This document shows, one piece after another, positions 34,247-43,457 of a DNA stretch of 64,000 nt (the stretch's first letter is position 1; each line of letters begins with the position of its first letter). The notes under the pieces are model-generated. The model was given only the letters and a program-made list of their open reading frames with translations. It was not told where the DNA came from and did no database searches. The stretch is taken from contig NZ_JAKZAK010000002.1 of assembly GCF_023156385.1 (NCBI RefSeq), positions 229,553 to 293,552 on the forward strand, given 5' to 3'. The DNA comes from Marinobacter xestospongiae (lineage in GTDB: Bacteria > Pseudomonadota > Gammaproteobacteria > Pseudomonadales > Oleiphilaceae). The position numbers were made by a program, and so were the translations under genes.

Positions 34247-35257
34247 CTCGCCCTCCTTTGGCGTCACCCGGGTGGCGCGTTTTCGTTGACGTTTCTGGCC
34301 ATACATGCGCCGGTCTGCAACATCCAGCAATACATCAATCTCACGACCATCTTCCGGATAGACCGCACCACCGATACTGGCCCTTATCGGCAGAGTCAGG
34401 CCTCGGAAATGGCTGGGCTGGCACAGGGCATCCCGGAGGCGGTCAATCACCGGTTCCAGGTTGCAGTCCGCCGCCAGCGGGGATAAGACGGCAGCAAACT
34501 CGTCACCGCCGATACGGGCAATGGTATCGGTATCCCTCGCGGCCTGATGACAACGCTCAGCAAATGTACGGATCAGGGCATCGCCCACCTGGTGGCCATG
34601 ACGGTCATTAACTACTTTAAGATCATCCAGGTCGATCACTAATACCCCCAGCGGTTCTTCCGACCGTAGACACTGGATCAGCTTGTTACGAAGACGGTCC
34701 ATGAACAGGGAGCGGTTGGCAAGGCCCGTCAAGTCGTCATGAGTGGCCCGATAAAAAAGTTCGTCGCGGTCGTACTTGCCAGCAAAATACATCGCCGAGG
34801 CCACCAGATCCGACAGCAGCACCAGCAGTTGGATGTCGGCGGCCGCAAACTGGTTGGGTTCGGAAGACAGGGCCTTGAGCACACCGATCACATCGCCGTC
34901 ATGTTTCAGCGGGACCAGCACCATTGACCGCAAGCCAACCTTGCGGCAGGCGGCGCGGTCCACCCGTTCGTCGGTTTCCGAATCATTGCTCAGGAGGGCC
35001 CGGCCGGTGCGGGCGCACAAACCAGAGATGCTGGCGTCCTGTTGAAGCCGAAGGCCCAAGTAAGGTTTCGCCGCACCTGAGGCGGCGCGATACACCATTT
35101 CACCGTTCTCGAGCAGTTCAATAACGGCGCCATCGGCCTCAACCAGCTCCAGAGTGCGGTCGACCACCAGACTCATGACTTCACCGAGATTAGGTCCCAG
35201 TCGGACCACATCGGTCTGCAGTTGGATTACGTCATTCAACTGGTCTGGCGTTGGCAT
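34238..35257 (-). CDS. GAF-GGDEF diguanylate cyclase with I-site
   Basis: A 338-aa soluble protein: GAF domain (residues about 20-160) and a GGDEF domain (about 170-330). The catalytic GGDEF is intact at 250-254 and the inhibitory I-site RxxD is present (Arg241-Asp244 in RDTDTIARIGGDEF). Expected to make c-di-GMP with product inhibition, in response to a small ligand or redox signal at the GAF domain. Start at 35257 after GAGGTGCGAC; the upstream extension is not coding-like. Confidence 0.92.
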   Translation of the reverse strand: MPTPDQLNDVIQLQTDVVRLGPNLGEVMSLVVDRTLELVEADGAVIELLENGEMVYRAASGAAKPYLGLRLQQDASISGLCARTGRALLSNDSETDERVDRAACRKVGLRSMVLVPLKHDGDVIGVLKALSSEPNQFAAADIQLLVLLSDLVASAMYFAGKYDRDELFYRATHDDLTGLANRSLFMDRLRNKLIQCLRSEEPLGVLVIDLDDLKVVNDRHGHQVGDALIRTFAERCHQAARDTDTIARIGGDEFAAVLSPLAADCNLEPVIDRLRDALCQPSHFRGLTLPIRASIGGAVYPEDGREIDVLLDVADRRMYGQKRQRKRATRVTPKEGEPE

Positions 35258-35417
35258 GTCGCACCTCGCGGCAATGGACGGCTCAAGGCGACAACCTACC
35301 AACCTCCCTGTCGCCGGGCATCCTGCACCAGACCCGGTGTGCCGAAACGAGCGAAGCGTTACCTTCAGCCTAATCCGCAAGACAAGATTTGTAAAAAACT
35401 ACAGAGTCTCACCCTAT

Positions 35418-36281
35418 TTACTCCGCAGAAAGCTGGCGAACAAAAGCCTCCAGTGCCCTACTTGGCTCGTCCCGCCACACCAGGTGGGTCCGATTGCGGG
35501 CCAGCGCCGGCGGCAGGCGGTGGCGCTGCACCTGCGCTCCCAGGGATGCCTGATCCAGCACCGATTCAGGCACAAAGGCTGCGCCAGCACCAGCCGCAAC
35601 GCAGGCGACAATGGCGTGGTAGGACCCAAGATCCAGAAACCGCCTCGGCGACACTCCACCTGCTGCCAGCCAGTCCACCAGACAACGACGGTAGGAACAG
35701 CCATGGGGAAAGGCCACCACCGCCGCAGCCCCCAGATCCTCTGGTCGCGCTACCGGCGGATGGTCGCGGGCGGTGATCAATACCAGGTTTTCGGTGAACA
35801 CCGGGTGGACGGTCAACCCGGTGCTGTCGAAAGGCTCAGACACAAACGCCGCTTCAATCTCACGATGCCGCAGCCATTCCAGCAAGGTACCGGTGCTGCC
35901 GGTGCGCAACTCCACAGCGATATCGCCATGTTCACGATGGAAGGTCGACAGCCGCGACGGCAATCGCACCGCCGCGGCGCTTTCCAGGGAGCCCAGCCGA
36001 AGCTGCCCACTGACCGCCCCGCCCAACATCGAGCGCTCGGCCTCCTCGGCCAGCTTCAACAGGTGGTCAGCATGACCCAGCAGCTTGTGACCGGACTCAG
36101 TCAGCACCAGACCACGGCCCTGGCGCCGGAACAGCTTCTGGCCCAACCGCTCCTCGAAGCGGCGTACGCGGGTGGTGATGTTGGATGGTACCCGGTTCAG
36201 GGTTTCCGCCGCCCGCACCACACCGCCACCACGGGCGACTGTCTGGACAATGAGCAGGTCTTCCAGGGTTATAATTCTCAT
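35418..36281 (-). CDS. LysR-family regulator divergent from MFS gene
   Basis: A 287-aa LysR protein: HTH in IITLEDLLIVQTVARGGGVVRAAETLNRVPSNITTRVRRFEERLGQ, then a substrate domain. The GVVRAAETLNRVPSNITTRVR pattern is typical of regulators of small exporters of the YbfB/YjiJ type. Divergent from the MFS gene at 36348. The perfect TTCTCA-TTT-TGAGAA dyad overlaps the start codon, suggesting autorepression. GTG at 36296 is the alternative start. Confidence 0.88.
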   Translation of the reverse strand: MRIITLEDLLIVQTVARGGGVVRAAETLNRVPSNITTRVRRFEERLGQKLFRRQGRGLVLTESGHKLLGHADHLLKLAEEAERSMLGGAVSGQLRLGSLESAAAVRLPSRLSTFHREHGDIAVELRTGSTGTLLEWLRHREIEAAFVSEPFDSTGLTVHPVFTENLVLITARDHPPVARPEDLGAAAVVAFPHGCSYRRCLVDWLAAGGVSPRRFLDLGSYHAIVACVAAGAGAAFVPESVLDQASLGAQVQRHRLPPALARNRTHLVWRDEPSRALEAFVRQLSAE

Positions 36282-36289
36282 TTTGAGAA
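36275..36289. promoter_or_regulatory. Dyad TTCTCA-N3-TGAGAA at the LysR start
   Basis: A perfect 6-3-6 palindrome covering the LysR start codon, 60 bases upstream of the MFS gene. It has the T-N-A type symmetry used by LysR proteins and is a candidate autoregulatory site. Confidence 0.45.
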
Positions 36290-36347
36290 CGCTCACAACA
36301 ATTAATTCAATTTTATAGTATCGATAATTGACGTCTAATGGCGAGCC

Positions 36348-37592
36348 ATGAATACCTTTAACCTGTCAGCTCCCCGTTCGCGTCCGGCCGCGCCCCTCTT
36401 TGTTGGCCTTGTCGCCCTGGCCGTCGCCATGGGCATTGGCCGATTTGCCTTCACGCCCCTGCTCCCCCTGATGCTCCGGGACAACCTGCTGGACCCAACG
36501 CTAGGCAGTCAGTGGGCCACTGCCAACTATCTGGGCTATCTGGTGGGCGCGCTGACAGCCGCACGCTGGCGCCATCGCGTGGCCCTGGGCCTGGCGATCG
36601 GGCTGACCGGCATCGCCGGTCTCACCCTGATGACGGCGTGGCCTACGCTTACCCGTCTGCCGATTACCGGCCTTCTGCTGCGGTTCAGCTGTGGTGTGCT
36701 CAGTGCCTGGGTACTGGTATGTGCCTGCAGCTGGTGCCTGAAGCAACTGACAGCACGGGGCAGCGCAGCCAAGGCGGGCATGATCTACAGCGGGGTTGGC
36801 GCGGGCATCGCGGTGACCGGCACCATTTCCTGGCTTGGCGGCACCCTGGCGGCATCCACCCTTTGGCTGGTGCTGGGAGCGATTGCGATGCTGGGCGCCC
36901 TGCTGGTCATGGGGCGATTGGGAACAACCGGCAACACTCACATCCAGAGTGACCAAACTGGCCGCGCCCATGATCAGCCTGATCCAGGTCGTCATTGGGG
37001 CCTGATCGTCTGTTACAGCCTGGCGGGCTTTGGGTACATCCTGCCAGCAACCTATTTACCGGCCATGGGCCAGACTCTGACGGACAATGCCCTGCTGTTC
37101 GGCCTCAGTTGGCCGTTGTTTGGGGTCGCGGCGATGATATCGGTGGTGATCGTCACCCGTTGGCTGTCGGCTTGGTCTGACCGCAAGCGCTGGGCCCTGG
37201 CCCAGACTGTACTTGCAGCCGGTGCCGTGGTCCCCGTGCTGTGGCCGTCACTGTCGGCTCTTGCGGTCTCCGCGTTGCTGGTTGGCGGCACCTTTATGGT
37301 CATCACCATGGCGGGGCTGCAGCTGGTCCGGTCGCTGGCACCCATCAACCCGACCGCCTTGCTGGCGCGAATGACCGCCGGCTTTGCCTTTGGCCAGATC
37401 GCCGGCCCCGTGCTGGTCACGCTGCTGGCCTCTGTTTCGCCACTGCCCATGCCTCTACCGTTGACGCCAATCGAACAGGCCAACGTTCTGGCAGGCGGCC
37501 TGTTGGTCGTCAGTGCCGGTTGGCTGTGGTGGGGCAACCCGACACCGGGCCGGGTACACTGCCCGACCGGCCATTCTTCCCAACGCACGTGA
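36348..37592 (+). CDS. YbfB/YjiJ-family MFS transporter
   Basis: A 414-aa, 12-helix major-facilitator protein: VALAVAMGIGRFAFTPLLPLML is the signature N-terminal block of the YbfB/YjiJ group, followed by NYLGYLVGALTAARWRHR and LIVCYSLAGFGYILPATYLPAMGQ at the start of the second half. Substrate unknown. Divergent LysR suggests inducible expression; the nitronate monooxygenase follows after 11 bases, probably in the same transcript. Confidence 0.88.
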   Translation: MNTFNLSAPRSRPAAPLFVGLVALAVAMGIGRFAFTPLLPLMLRDNLLDPTLGSQWATANYLGYLVGALTAARWRHRVALGLAIGLTGIAGLTLMTAWPTLTRLPITGLLLRFSCGVLSAWVLVCACSWCLKQLTARGSAAKAGMIYSGVGAGIAVTGTISWLGGTLAASTLWLVLGAIAMLGALLVMGRLGTTGNTHIQSDQTGRAHDQPDPGRHWGLIVCYSLAGFGYILPATYLPAMGQTLTDNALLFGLSWPLFGVAAMISVVIVTRWLSAWSDRKRWALAQTVLAAGAVVPVLWPSLSALAVSALLVGGTFMVITMAGLQLVRSLAPINPTALLARMTAGFAFGQIAGPVLVTLLASVSPLPMPLPLTPIEQANVLAGGLLVVSAGWLWWGNPTPGRVHCPTGHSSQRT

Positions 37593-37603
37593 AAGGTATT
37601 TGC

Positions 37604-38647
37604 ATGACGGCTCTGACCCAACGATTACCGCTGCGGTTCCCCATTATCCAGGCGCCTATGGCAGGCGTTCAGGGCTGGGAGCTGGCGGCGGCAGTATCAG
37701 ACACCGGCGCGCTGGGCTCCCTGCCCTGCGCCATGTTGACCCCGGAAGCGATCCGCAAGGCGGTGTCACAGATCCGCGCGAGAACCACCGGCCCCATCAA
37801 CCTGAACTTCTTCGCACATCAACAGCCAACCCCTGACCCGGCGGCCCAGGAGGCCTGGCTGTCGCAATTCAGACCGTTCTATCAAGAACTGGACGTTCCC
37901 CTGCCGGCGGGGCCGAGTGGTGCCAGTCGACAACCGTTCAACGAGATCCTCGCCGATCTGGTGTGTGAGCTTAAGCCAGAGGTGGTGAGTTTCCACTTCG
38001 GTCTGCCGGCCCCGGCTCTGATGACCAAGGTCAGGGACAGTGGCGCCCTGGTACTGTCGACTGCCACCACCGTCGCCGAGGCCCGCTGGCTGGCCGATCA
38101 CGGAGCGGATGCCATTATCGCCCAGGGCTGGGAAGCCGGCGGCCACCGCGGCCTGTTTCTGGATCAGGACATCAGCAACCAACTGGGAACGTTCGCATTG
38201 CTGCCCCAGGTGGTAGCCGCGGTTGATGTGCCGGTTATTGCGGCGGGTGGCATCGCCGATGCACGGGGTGTGCGGGCGGCCATGGCGTTGGGGGCCAGTG
38301 GTGTCCAGGTTGGTACGGTCTACCTGCTCTGCCCTGAGGCCACCACGTCTGCGGTACACCGGGCCGCTCTGCAGAGCGACGCCGGCCTCACAACCGCCGT
38401 TACCAACGTGTTCAGTGGTCGACCGGCGCGGGGGATCGTCAACCGCATGATTCGGGCACTGGGCCCCATGAGTGATCAAGCGCCGGCATTCCCGCTGGCA
38501 ACCGCAGCGTCAGCACCTTTGAGGGCAAAGGCGGAAAGCCTGGGCAGCGGCGATTTCAGCCCGCTCTGGGCCGGCCAGAACATCAGCGGTTGCCAGCCAC
38601 TGCCAGCCCGGGCGTTGACCCAGGGGCTGGCCGAGGGGCTGACGTAG
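37604..38647 (+). CDS. Nitronate monooxygenase family FMN enzyme
   Basis: A 347-aa TIM-barrel flavoprotein: FPIIQAPMAGVQGWELAAAVSDTGALGSL, VSFHFGLP, DAIIAQGWEAGGHRG (FMN phosphate region), VPVIAAGGIADARGVRAAMALGASGVQVGT. These are the NMO/2-nitropropane dioxygenase motifs; the enzyme would oxidise alkyl nitronates or act as a quinone reductase. Follows the MFS gene with an AAAGG RBS seven bases upstream of ATG 37604. Confidence 0.9.
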   Translation: MTALTQRLPLRFPIIQAPMAGVQGWELAAAVSDTGALGSLPCAMLTPEAIRKAVSQIRARTTGPINLNFFAHQQPTPDPAAQEAWLSQFRPFYQELDVPLPAGPSGASRQPFNEILADLVCELKPEVVSFHFGLPAPALMTKVRDSGALVLSTATTVAEARWLADHGADAIIAQGWEAGGHRGLFLDQDISNQLGTFALLPQVVAAVDVPVIAAGGIADARGVRAAMALGASGVQVGTVYLLCPEATTSAVHRAALQSDAGLTTAVTNVFSGRPARGIVNRMIRALGPMSDQAPAFPLATAASAPLRAKAESLGSGDFSPLWAGQNISGCQPLPARALTQGLAEGLT

Positions 38648-38745
38648 CCAACACGGAACAGGACCTACTCAGACTCCCAGGCTGTGCTAGCTTTAACTGG
38701 GGCCAGCCTGAAGCGGCGGGCCATACCGGTCAAGGGAGTGAGTCT

Positions 38746-39972
38746 GTGTCCATCTATCAACGCGTGATTGCCGCCTGTACGGGCTTGGTGCTGCTTGCCA
38801 TCGTCTCCATGACGTACCTGTCTTACCAGAAAGGCAGTGACGTGGTCAGTGACTCGGTCAGGGAGCGCCTTAACGCCATTGCCACCCATCAGCAGGGCAA
38901 GATAGCGGAAGTGATCCTGGCCTGGCAGGACCGGGTGGCACTGATTGCCAGTCGTACCCAGCTGCGCATCAGCCTGCAGCGCTACGGCATCATCGCGCAG
39001 CAATCCGACCAGGACAAAATGGCGGCCATACTGGCCGACGCCCAGCAGTCGGTGCGGGCCGTTCGCAGCATCCAGGTCTCGACCCTGGACGGCAGGGTTG
39101 TCGCATCCGCGGGCGAGCCGATTCAAACCATCGCCAGAATGATCGAGTTCTCCTCCCGAGAGAACAGTCCGGGCCTGATCAACCTGGCCTCGGACCAGAC
39201 CGGTCACCTGTTTGCCACGCTCAGCCAAGCCATGGTTATTGACGACGTGGTGGTCGGCAAGGTTCAGGTCACGCTGTCCGCTGATGAGCTGCTGCGGACC
39301 ACCGCCGACACCACCGGATTGGGCCAGACCGGCGAAACCCTGCTCACTGCCCGAAACAGACAGGGTGAAGCCTATCTGCTGACACCACTGCGACATCGTC
39401 CCGAGTTCTACCTGCAGCCGCTCCGGGAGCTGTCCAGCCCCTTTGCGGCGAGCCTGAACGGAAAGTCCAACGCCACGCTGGAGGCCGCCTCCGACTACCG
39501 GGACACGGTTACCATGGTGGCCCTGCGCCCTTTGCCCACGCTCGACTGGCAACTGGCCGTAAAAATGGATCACGCCGAAATACTGGCGCCGGTGTCCGAC
39601 TTTCGCACCACCGTCGCCATGGCCGCAATCTCGCTGCTGATCGCGGCCCTGTTACTGGGCGTGCTCATCGCCCGGGCAATTGCCGGCCCGGTCACGCGGC
39701 TGGCCGAGGAGAGCCGGCGCATTCTTGGCGGCGAGTACGATCTGAGAACCACCGAAAACCCACAGGCCGGCCGGGAAATTCTGGATCTTTCCAGAGCCAT
39801 CAATGAACTCACTGACATGCTGATCCATACCAACGCCTCGCTGGAACGGCGGGTGGCCGCTCGCACACAGGAGCTGGAGCAGCTCAATGAAACCCTGGAA
39901 CGGCGAATTCTGGAACAGGTGGAGGCCCGGCAACTGATCGACCCGCACAGGGGGCAGGCCGATCAGAGTTGA
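38746..39972 (+). CDS. Cache-HAMP membrane sensor lacking an output domain
   Basis: A 408-aa protein: transmembrane helix (residues about 8-26), a large extracytoplasmic dCache-like region (ATHQQGKIAEVILAWQDRVALIASRTQLR to DYRDTVTMVALRPLPTLDWQLAVKMDHAE), second membrane helix (AMAAISLLIAALLLGVLIARAIA), HAMP (GPVTRLAEESRRILGGEYDLRT) and a coiled coil (ERRVAARTQELEQLNETLERRILEQVEARQ). Such proteins normally continue into a histidine kinase or GGDEF domain, but here translation ends within 15 residues of the coiled coil. Only 22 bases separate the stop from the next gene. GTG start at 38746 after AGGGAG. Either a truncated kinase or a partner of a separate output protein. Confidence 0.82.
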   Translation: MSIYQRVIAACTGLVLLAIVSMTYLSYQKGSDVVSDSVRERLNAIATHQQGKIAEVILAWQDRVALIASRTQLRISLQRYGIIAQQSDQDKMAAILADAQQSVRAVRSIQVSTLDGRVVASAGEPIQTIARMIEFSSRENSPGLINLASDQTGHLFATLSQAMVIDDVVVGKVQVTLSADELLRTTADTTGLGQTGETLLTARNRQGEAYLLTPLRHRPEFYLQPLRELSSPFAASLNGKSNATLEAASDYRDTVTMVALRPLPTLDWQLAVKMDHAEILAPVSDFRTTVAMAAISLLIAALLLGVLIARAIAGPVTRLAEESRRILGGEYDLRTTENPQAGREILDLSRAINELTDMLIHTNASLERRVAARTQELEQLNETLERRILEQVEARQLIDPHRGQADQS

Positions 39973-39994
39973 TCCGGAGGTAACCCGAATCGCC

Positions 39995-40468
39995 TCAGGC
40001 CATCGACAGGTCAGACATTGCGGCCTTCATCTCATCCTCGGTGACGTCACGGATGTGGGTCGCCAACGACCAGCGGTGCCCGAACGGGTCAACCACAATG
40101 CCATAGCGATCGCCCCAGAACATGTCTTCCGCCGGCATCACCAGGGTCGCACCGGCGGACTGCGCCGTTGCAAGGGCGTTGTCACAGTCCGCGACATAGC
40201 GGTGAACAGTCACCGGCGTCCCGCCCAGGGCCTGCGGGGAGCTGGGCTTGCCATCGGCACAGAACTCCGGAAAGTCGTCGCTCATGAACAGCACCTGCGA
40301 TCCAAGGCGCATGGCCGCATGGAGAATCTTGCCGGTCTCCGGGTGAACCGAACGACTCAGCTCTTCGGCGCCAAAGGCTCTGGCGTAGAACTCAATGGCC
40401 TGATCGCAGGGATCACAGACAAGGTGGGGAATCAGGCCGGTCATGCCGTCTGGAATGGGGTTGGTCAT
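39995..40468 (-). CDS. VOC-family (PhnB-like) protein
   Basis: A 157-aa glyoxalase-fold protein with PhnB/YkcA-like layout: TGLIPHLVCDPCDQAIEFYARAFGAEEL, MRLGSQVLFMSDDFPEF, and GDRYGIVVDPFGHRWSLATHIRDVT, the last being a hallmark of the PhnB group. Catalytic metal residues are not obviously conserved; the function is unknown despite the old association with phosphonate genes. RBS AAGGAGCATCCC. Confidence 0.87.
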   Translation of the reverse strand: MTNPIPDGMTGLIPHLVCDPCDQAIEFYARAFGAEELSRSVHPETGKILHAAMRLGSQVLFMSDDFPEFCADGKPSSPQALGGTPVTVHRYVADCDNALATAQSAGATLVMPAEDMFWGDRYGIVVDPFGHRWSLATHIRDVTEDEMKAAMSDLSMA

Positions 40469-40598
40469 GGGATGCTCCTTGGCCCCGCTAAGGGCAAGTG
40501 GGTGTGGAATGGGGTCCTTCTCGACAGAGTCGAACGGCGACTCGGAAAATCGACAGCTCCTTGAGCATAGGCCGGCTTTTTTTGCTCAGGACCGAGCT

Positions 40599-40653
40599 TT
40601 AAGGAGCCTCTGATCGCGCAGAGACGATTCGGAGTTCATCAGGCGCTCCTTAA
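40599..40653. repeat. 55-bp element with 9-bp inverted ends
   Basis: TTAAGGAGC at 40599-40607 and GCTCCTTAA at 40645-40653 form perfect inverted ends. The left end continues as CTCTGAT, a core sequence that recurs at 49679 and 51043. The right end supplies the stop codon of the membrane protein gene. Confidence 0.55.
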
Positions 40654-40943
40654 AAGTCGATATCCACACCTTTACCACTCACCAATCGCCCCAGCCCACG
40701 GATCAGCCAGATCAGGCACTCAACCGGCAATTCCAGCACCACTTCCAGCACATCCAGCAATGGATGCTCCTGATCACGCTGCCCCCGTTTCCGGCTTGGC
40801 CAGATCAGGTAGGCCAGACCGAAACAGAGGGCCGCAAGCACCAATAAAGCCCAGCCCGTGGGCGTCGACACCAGACCATCCCAGATCAGAAAACAGGCCC
40901 CGAGAAAAACGCCGGTGGCAACAACGATTCGCACAATTTCCAT
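40650..40943 (-). CDS. Two-segment membrane protein, 97 aa
   Basis: A 97-aa protein with two hydrophobic segments (residues 4-24 and 31-49), then a basic WPSRKRGQRDQEH turn and an amphipathic helix (LLDVLEVVLELPVECLIWLIRGLG). I do not recognise it. It has no clear RBS. Its stop codon lies inside the inverted-repeat element at 40599-40653. Confidence 0.6.
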   Translation of the reverse strand: MEIVRIVVATGVFLGACFLIWDGLVSTPTGWALLVLAALCFGLAYLIWPSRKRGQRDQEHPLLDVLEVVLELPVECLIWLIRGLGRLVSGKGVDIDF

Positions 40944-41017
40944 GGCTACACGCGATTCCCTGAAAGATTGAGAAGCCTATCCTAGCGTCCGGACAATGCC
41001 GAATAGAAGATGCAGAC

Positions 41018-41043
41018 AAAAAAGCCAGGGCAAGTGCCCTGGC
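41018..41043 (-). terminator. Intrinsic terminator of the siderophore receptor gene
   Basis: GCCAGGGC-N4-GCCCTGGC, eight perfect pairs, followed on the minus strand by six Ts. It lies 42 bases after the receptor stop codon. One of the two clearest intrinsic terminators in the window. Confidence 0.85.
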
Positions 41044-41085
41044 CAAGGAGTGACTCAATCGGAAGTCGGGGCGTCTAACTGCACG

Positions 41086-43257
41086 TCAGAAGTCGTAGTT
41101 CAGCGCCAGCTGCAGGTTTCGGGGTTCGCCCCACCAGCCCTGACTGTAGAAGCCGACCTGTTCCAGGTACTCCCGGTCGAACAGGTTGTTGACGTTAAGC
41201 TGGGCACTGAGCTGGTCGCTGAAGGTGTATCGAGCCATCAGGTCCGCCACCACGTAGCTGCCCTGGCCGACACGCACCTTACCGTTGGGGTTGTTGGCAC
41301 GGGTGAACACCTCACTCTGCCAGCGGGCACCACCGCCCACCCGAAGCGCTCGCCAATCGCCCTGGAGCTGGTAGGCAGTGAACAGCTTGAACTGCTGACG
41401 GGGATGCAGGGTGTTGACCCGCTCATCATCGGCATCCCGGGCGGTGGCCAGGGTGTAGCTGGCACTCAGACTCCAGCCCGGCGCCAGACGACCCACCAGT
41501 TCCGCTTCCACCCCTTCCACCGTGCCGCCATCAACCGGACGGTAGGCCTGGGTATCCGGACGGCCCTGCACCGGCACATCAGGGATGGCCTCGGCGAGGT
41601 TGTCCTGCTCGCTGCGGAACAGGGCCAGGTTGCCGTCCAGCTGCTCCGCCAGTGTCGCCTTCACACCCAGTTCGTAGTTGCGACCGGTTACCGGGTCCAG
41701 CAAATCGCCGTCCGGATCGCGCTTGTTCTGGGTCTGGAAGATTTCGGTGTAACTGACGTAGGTGCTGATGCGATCGTTGATGTCGTACACCACACCGGCG
41801 TAGGGGGTAAGCTCATTGCTGTAGGAATAATCCCGCTCTTCGCCGTAGTAGACCTGTTCGAGATCCCAGTTGCTCAAACGCATGCCAAGCACCAGGTGAA
41901 GAGGATCAGCCACCGACAGACGGGTGACCGCGTAGGCACCACTCTGCACCAGCTTGCTGTCATCGTTACTGTTGAACTGGCCCCAGGCCGGCTCGTCCAC
42001 TACATCTCCGCGGCCGTTCAGATAGCGGCCAATTTCCGGCCCACCGTCGGCTGGCAGGGCGACGGTCATGTCCAGATCGTCTTCCATCCGCATCCAACCC
42101 ACCGCCAGCTCGTGCTCCCGGCCAAACAGTTCAAACGGACCTTCGGCGGTGAAGTGCAGGTCCTGGCGGCTGCGGTGGCCACGGTAGTTGGCGAAATACT
42201 TGGTCATTCCCTCACCCGTCTGCTGATCGGGGTAACCGCCACGGAACAGGTAGTTCAGGCCATAGTTGCCGTCGTCATAGCTGTAGGCCGCTCGCAGCCG
42301 CCAGCCATTGTCGAGAAAGTGGTAGATGTCGACAAAGCCGCGGGTGGTCTCATTGAAGAAGCCGGACCAATCAGTGTTGTTGGCGGCCGAGCGGTCAAAA
42401 TCGGTGCGGCTGCCATCGGCGTGAAACAACGGGAAGCCGGCGCCTGAGCCGTCCGTCTGGTTGTGCTGGTACTCAACCCCGAGGGAAATCTCCGTGCCGG
42501 TCGCCAGTTGAGTATTGATGATGCCGTAGTAGGTTTCCCGCTCATCCCGCAGGTTATGAACGTAGCTGTCACCGGTATCGCGGACCGCGATCACCCGGGC
42601 GGCGGTACGACCATCCTCACTCAACGGTGTGGAAACATCCGCGGTAATACGCTGCTTGTCCCACCGGCCCACGCCGACTGACGCATTGGCCGCAAACTCC
42701 GGCAGTGGCTTCTTGCGGATGAAGTTGACGCTGGCAGACGGGTCGCCGGCACCGGTCAGCAGACCGGTCGCGCCCCGCACCACCTCGATGCGGTCGTAGA
42801 TCGCACTGTCCCACTCGGTATCACCAAAGTTCCAGAAGCCCTGAATCGGCGTCAGCAGGCCATCGAACTGGTAGGTTTTGATGGCGTAGCCGCGGGCGGA
42901 AAAGCTCACCCGGTTGCTGTCCCGGCGGGTCATCGACACACCCGGCGCCTGCTGGAGAATGTCGCCACTGGTACCCAGCGCCTGATCCTCAATCTGCTGG
43001 TGGGTCACCACACTCACAGCCTGAGGCGTCTCCTTGATCGACAGTGGCAGACTGGTGGCGGTGGTGCTGGCACCCGGCGCATAGCTCGAGCGCTGCTCGG
43101 AATCGGCAGCCAGCTCGCGACTGGTGATCTCCACCGTCCCCAGCTGAATCACCTCATCCCCGGCCAGCGCCTGCGGACTCGACAGCAAGGGAACAACCAC
43201 CAGGCCAAGACAGCCGGCGTGGCGAACGGACGACAGATAACGATACTTCGAGGGCAT
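41086..43257 (-). CDS. TonB-dependent siderophore receptor (FhuE/FoxA/FptA-like)
   Basis: A 723-aa receptor: signal peptide ending near ALAG, TonB-box-like EVIQLGTVEITSREL, plug with SIKETPQAVSVVTHQQIEDQ, DILQQAPGVSMTRRDSNRVSFSARGYAI and DRIEVVRGATGLLTGAGDPSASVNFIRKKP, the signature of the hydroxamate/mixed-type TIGR01783 siderophore receptors, then a barrel ending QLALNYDF. No STN domain. The start at 43257 follows AAAGGAGATGTCACTGG. A Fur box at 43362 and the neighbouring AraC regulator indicate iron repression and siderophore induction, as with PchR/FptA. Confidence 0.93.
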   Translation of the reverse strand: MPSKYRYLSSVRHAGCLGLVVVPLLSSPQALAGDEVIQLGTVEITSRELAADSEQRSSYAPGASTTATSLPLSIKETPQAVSVVTHQQIEDQALGTSGDILQQAPGVSMTRRDSNRVSFSARGYAIKTYQFDGLLTPIQGFWNFGDTEWDSAIYDRIEVVRGATGLLTGAGDPSASVNFIRKKPLPEFAANASVGVGRWDKQRITADVSTPLSEDGRTAARVIAVRDTGDSYVHNLRDERETYYGIINTQLATGTEISLGVEYQHNQTDGSGAGFPLFHADGSRTDFDRSAANNTDWSGFFNETTRGFVDIYHFLDNGWRLRAAYSYDDGNYGLNYLFRGGYPDQQTGEGMTKYFANYRGHRSRQDLHFTAEGPFELFGREHELAVGWMRMEDDLDMTVALPADGGPEIGRYLNGRGDVVDEPAWGQFNSNDDSKLVQSGAYAVTRLSVADPLHLVLGMRLSNWDLEQVYYGEERDYSYSNELTPYAGVVYDINDRISTYVSYTEIFQTQNKRDPDGDLLDPVTGRNYELGVKATLAEQLDGNLALFRSEQDNLAEAIPDVPVQGRPDTQAYRPVDGGTVEGVEAELVGRLAPGWSLSASYTLATARDADDERVNTLHPRQQFKLFTAYQLQGDWRALRVGGGARWQSEVFTRANNPNGKVRVGQGSYVVADLMARYTFSDQLSAQLNVNNLFDREYLEQVGFYSQGWWGEPRNLQLALNYDF

Positions 43258-43361
43258 CCAGTGACATCTCCTTTCCATGGCAGTATCGGCAAAGGCTTGG
43301 CAGCCAACGCCCGCAACCACTGCCAAAAGCCAGTGAATCAAGGGACACATCGCCCCTTAAT

Positions 43362-43380
43362 GCAAATCATTATTATTCAG
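43362..43380 (-). promoter_or_regulatory. Fur box upstream of iron locus 2 receptor
   Basis: Minus-strand CTGAATAATAATGATTTGC resembles the Fur consensus (runs of GATAAT-like hexamers) and lies about 110 bases upstream of the receptor start in the receptor/AraC intergenic region. Confidence 0.6.
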
Positions 43381-43457
43381 TAATTATTGCCACAGAAGCT
43401 ATGGGAAACGACAGGATGTCAATTTGAGGCGACAACGCAGTCAGCTGCCAAGCGAAG

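Noticed and set aside
41000..42447. 483-aa plus-strand frame opposite the siderophore receptor
   Set aside because: Antisense shadow of a receptor gene with clear TonB motifs.
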